Assembly (NCBI RefSeq): GCF_034932065.1
Contig: NZ_JAYGHP010000013.1
Span: forward strand, 62,001-126,000
Source of the DNA: Crocosphaera sp. UHCC 0190
GTDB lineage: Bacteria; Cyanobacteriota; Cyanobacteriia; Cyanobacteriales; Microcystaceae
Length of the DNA: 64,000 bases
Direction of reading: 5' to 3'
Shown here: positions 62,556-64,000 of the stretch, in pieces
How positions within the stretch are numbered: the first letter of the stretch is position 1
Layout of the letters: each line of letters opens with the position of its first letter
Translations under genes and position numbers: made by a program
The notes under the pieces: model-generated
What the model was told of the DNA's origin: nothing
What the model saw: the letters and a program-made list of their open reading frames with translations, nothing else
Databases searched by the model: none

Positions 62556-62586
62556 GAAGGTTAGTAAGGTTTGAACAAAGGTTAGA

Positions 62587-63855
62587 CTAGCTCAGCCATT
62601 CTAAAACCGCTTCTTCCTTGGTATTTGTATGACGAGAAGGAGTTTCCCGTTCAAACTTCATGTGGATAGAACGGTTTTGTTCGCCATCAGCAGCAACTGC
62701 CACAATGGGATAATCAATTAAGCCATCTTGGAAGGACATCTGGAAGCGGAAAGTTCCATCGGGGTTGAGTTTGATAGGACGGCCACCAATGGTCACAGTC
62801 GCATCTGGTTCAGTAGCACCATAGACGATTAATTCAGCGTCGGCCACTAACCAGAACTTGCGAGGACGTACGGGAGCTTCTGAGGCAAAGCCAACGCCGG
62901 ACATATTTAAACCGGACACGGTGGGAACTGCCCACATACCTACCCCAGAGGGGAAGACGTAGGAACTGAGAACTTCTTGATGAACGTAAGAACTTACCAC
63001 GGAAGCAGCTACGTGCTGCATGGAACCAAAGAGAGAACCGGAAATCCGTTGCCCTTCTGCGCCTTGGGCCATGCCATAAATCTCATCATAAATAGGACTG
63101 TCAACACCAGCCACTGCCCCTTGACGATGAGTGGGGGGAACCAGTTTGTAAACTGTCTTACCTTGTAAGTCTTCTTCCCAGTTAACAGTGACGAAGATGT
63201 CTTCTACCCAGTCAGAGGGATAAACAGGAGGAACATGGACAGGGGCGGAACGGCCCAGAATTAACCAACGACCATCAAAGGTACGATAGCCAATATCGAT
63301 AACATAGTCACGATCGCTCACAGGGACGGGTAAGTACCATTCCCGGGCCATTTCATCACAGAGGTATTCTTGAACACTGTGGGGACTTTGATAGTTGAGG
63401 TCAATATCACTGACATCATAAACCCGTAAAGCGAGTTGTTGTCCTCCTTGACGACGTAATGATTCCTTGGCTTCGTTAGAAACATCCCAGTAAGCATAGG
63501 CCCATTGGGGGTCACGGGGCAAAAGGACGATGCGGCTTTCTCCGTAACCATCGGGAAGCTCACCGAGGCCGTCATCAACATCGGCTAAACTCTCTATGAT
63601 GTTGTCTTCTTGTCCAACTTCAAATTTGGATGCTTCCACTTGTTGCTCCTCTTGAATGCTAGGTTGACTATGGGAAATTTGTTCGGTTTGAACGGTGGGC
63701 TGATTAAAAGGGGTTTGTTCGTTTATGGCTTGTTTTATTGCACTGAGTAGTTGCGCTTTACGCATCCGACTATAACGGGAGATGTTATATTCACTGGCTA
63801 CTTTTCGTAGCTGTCGCAGGGTCATCTCCTCTAAAGGTATGCCTTCTTGTGCCAT
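62587..63855 (-). CDS. DUF4912 protein with N-terminal Rho-N/SAP-like motif
   Basis: 422 residues. The N-terminus (LEEMTLRQLRKVASEYNISR..RMRKAQLLSAI) is a Rho-N/SAP-like helical motif, followed by a glutamine-rich linker. The DUF4912 domain (about 100-230) has RIVLLPRDPQWAYAYWDVS and WYLPVPVSDRDYVIDIGYRT, and the C-terminal part holds VVADAELIVYGATEPDATVT, a beta-sandwich. GGAGAG seven bases before ATG 63855 supports the start. Function is unknown. The remaining 145 bases to the window end hold no gene. Confidence 0.85.
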   Translation of the reverse strand: MAQEGIPLEEMTLRQLRKVASEYNISRYSRMRKAQLLSAIKQAINEQTPFNQPTVQTEQISHSQPSIQEEQQVEASKFEVGQEDNIIESLADVDDGLGELPDGYGESRIVLLPRDPQWAYAYWDVSNEAKESLRRQGGQQLALRVYDVSDIDLNYQSPHSVQEYLCDEMAREWYLPVPVSDRDYVIDIGYRTFDGRWLILGRSAPVHVPPVYPSDWVEDIFVTVNWEEDLQGKTVYKLVPPTHRQGAVAGVDSPIYDEIYGMAQGAEGQRISGSLFGSMQHVAASVVSSYVHQEVLSSYVFPSGVGMWAVPTVSGLNMSGVGFASEAPVRPRKFWLVADAELIVYGATEPDATVTIGGRPIKLNPDGTFRFQMSFQDGLIDYPIVAVAADGEQNRSIHMKFERETPSRHTNTKEEAVLEWLS

Positions 63856-64000
63856 GAGATCACTCTCCGATTAGTTTTTACGGCCAATAGCTCCTGGCAA
63901 ATGGTCATGAGTATCATGAGGTTCATGATTAACTCAATGAGTTTGGGATCAAGGATTGTTTGCTTAACTTTATGTAACAAAAGATAACTAGGAATGGTCA

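Overview
The window comes from the chromosome of a unicellular, nitrogen-fixing cyanobacterium. Cyanobacterial identity rests on frequent GCGATCGC-type (HIP1) octamers and on VIPP1/IM30, solanesyl diphosphate synthase, an NhaS3-type antiporter, ArgZ/AgrE arginine dihydrolase, DUF3493, DUF4912 and PEP-CTERM proteins. The hupS-hupL uptake hydrogenase pair points to a diazotroph. The AT-rich base composition and gene set fit the Crocosphaera/Cyanothece/Rippkaea/Gloeothece group, but the species is not determined.

Layout. 0-7 kb: a truncated HAS-barrel-like gene, a degenerate histidine kinase, a TIGR04282 transferase, GltS, an Hsp70-like protein and solanesyl-PP synthase. 7.1-7.8 kb: a possible structured RNA and a 38-residue membrane protein. 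7.8-13.1 kb: murI-amiC, an Na+/H+ antiporter and a GlnQ-type ATPase. 13.3-14.8 kb: a repeat lipoprotein, then a minus-strand small RNA unit with a canonical promoter, an HLR1-like RpaB site and an intrinsic terminator; it matches what is expected of PsrR1. 14.7-23.6 kb: housekeeping genes (aminotransferase, thioredoxin, VIPP1, DUF2252, RtcB, site-2 protease, tRNA-Thr, DUF3493, class IV aminotransferase, PdxJ).

23.8-38.0 kb is a defence island. It holds a complete type I restriction system (hsdM, hsdS, hsdR plus a YgjP-type metallopeptidase) interrupted by opposite-strand antitoxin-like genes and a broken PIN toxin. Next comes a minus-strand set without the sulfur-transfer genes of a standard Dnd system: a 57-residue protein, a DndD-like SMC ATPase, a Uma2 nuclease and a phosphorothioation-associated methyltransferase whose C-terminal domain is duplicated at its N-terminus. 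This set is the best candidate for an undescribed system. Two more defence traces follow: a decayed PLD-nuclease/helicase gene (49.2-50.0 kb) and a methyltransferase-endonuclease fusion (56.7-58.2 kb).

38.2-64 kb: PhoX-like PEP-CTERM phosphatase with a Pho-box-like promoter, DUF2079 and MscS-DEP membrane proteins, an AAA protein, a small secreted peptide with its own promoter and terminator, a fused oligopeptide ABC ATPase, YqeG phosphatase, ArgZ/AgrE, hupSL, DnaJ-type zinc finger, SIMPL protein, a mercuric-reductase-like flavoprotein, an internally deleted rubrerythrin and a DUF4912 protein.

Across the window about seventeen short palindromes, most ending GTAGGG...CCCTAC but with unrelated, self-complementary cores, sit just after genes. 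All calls come from reading the sequence; no database search was run.
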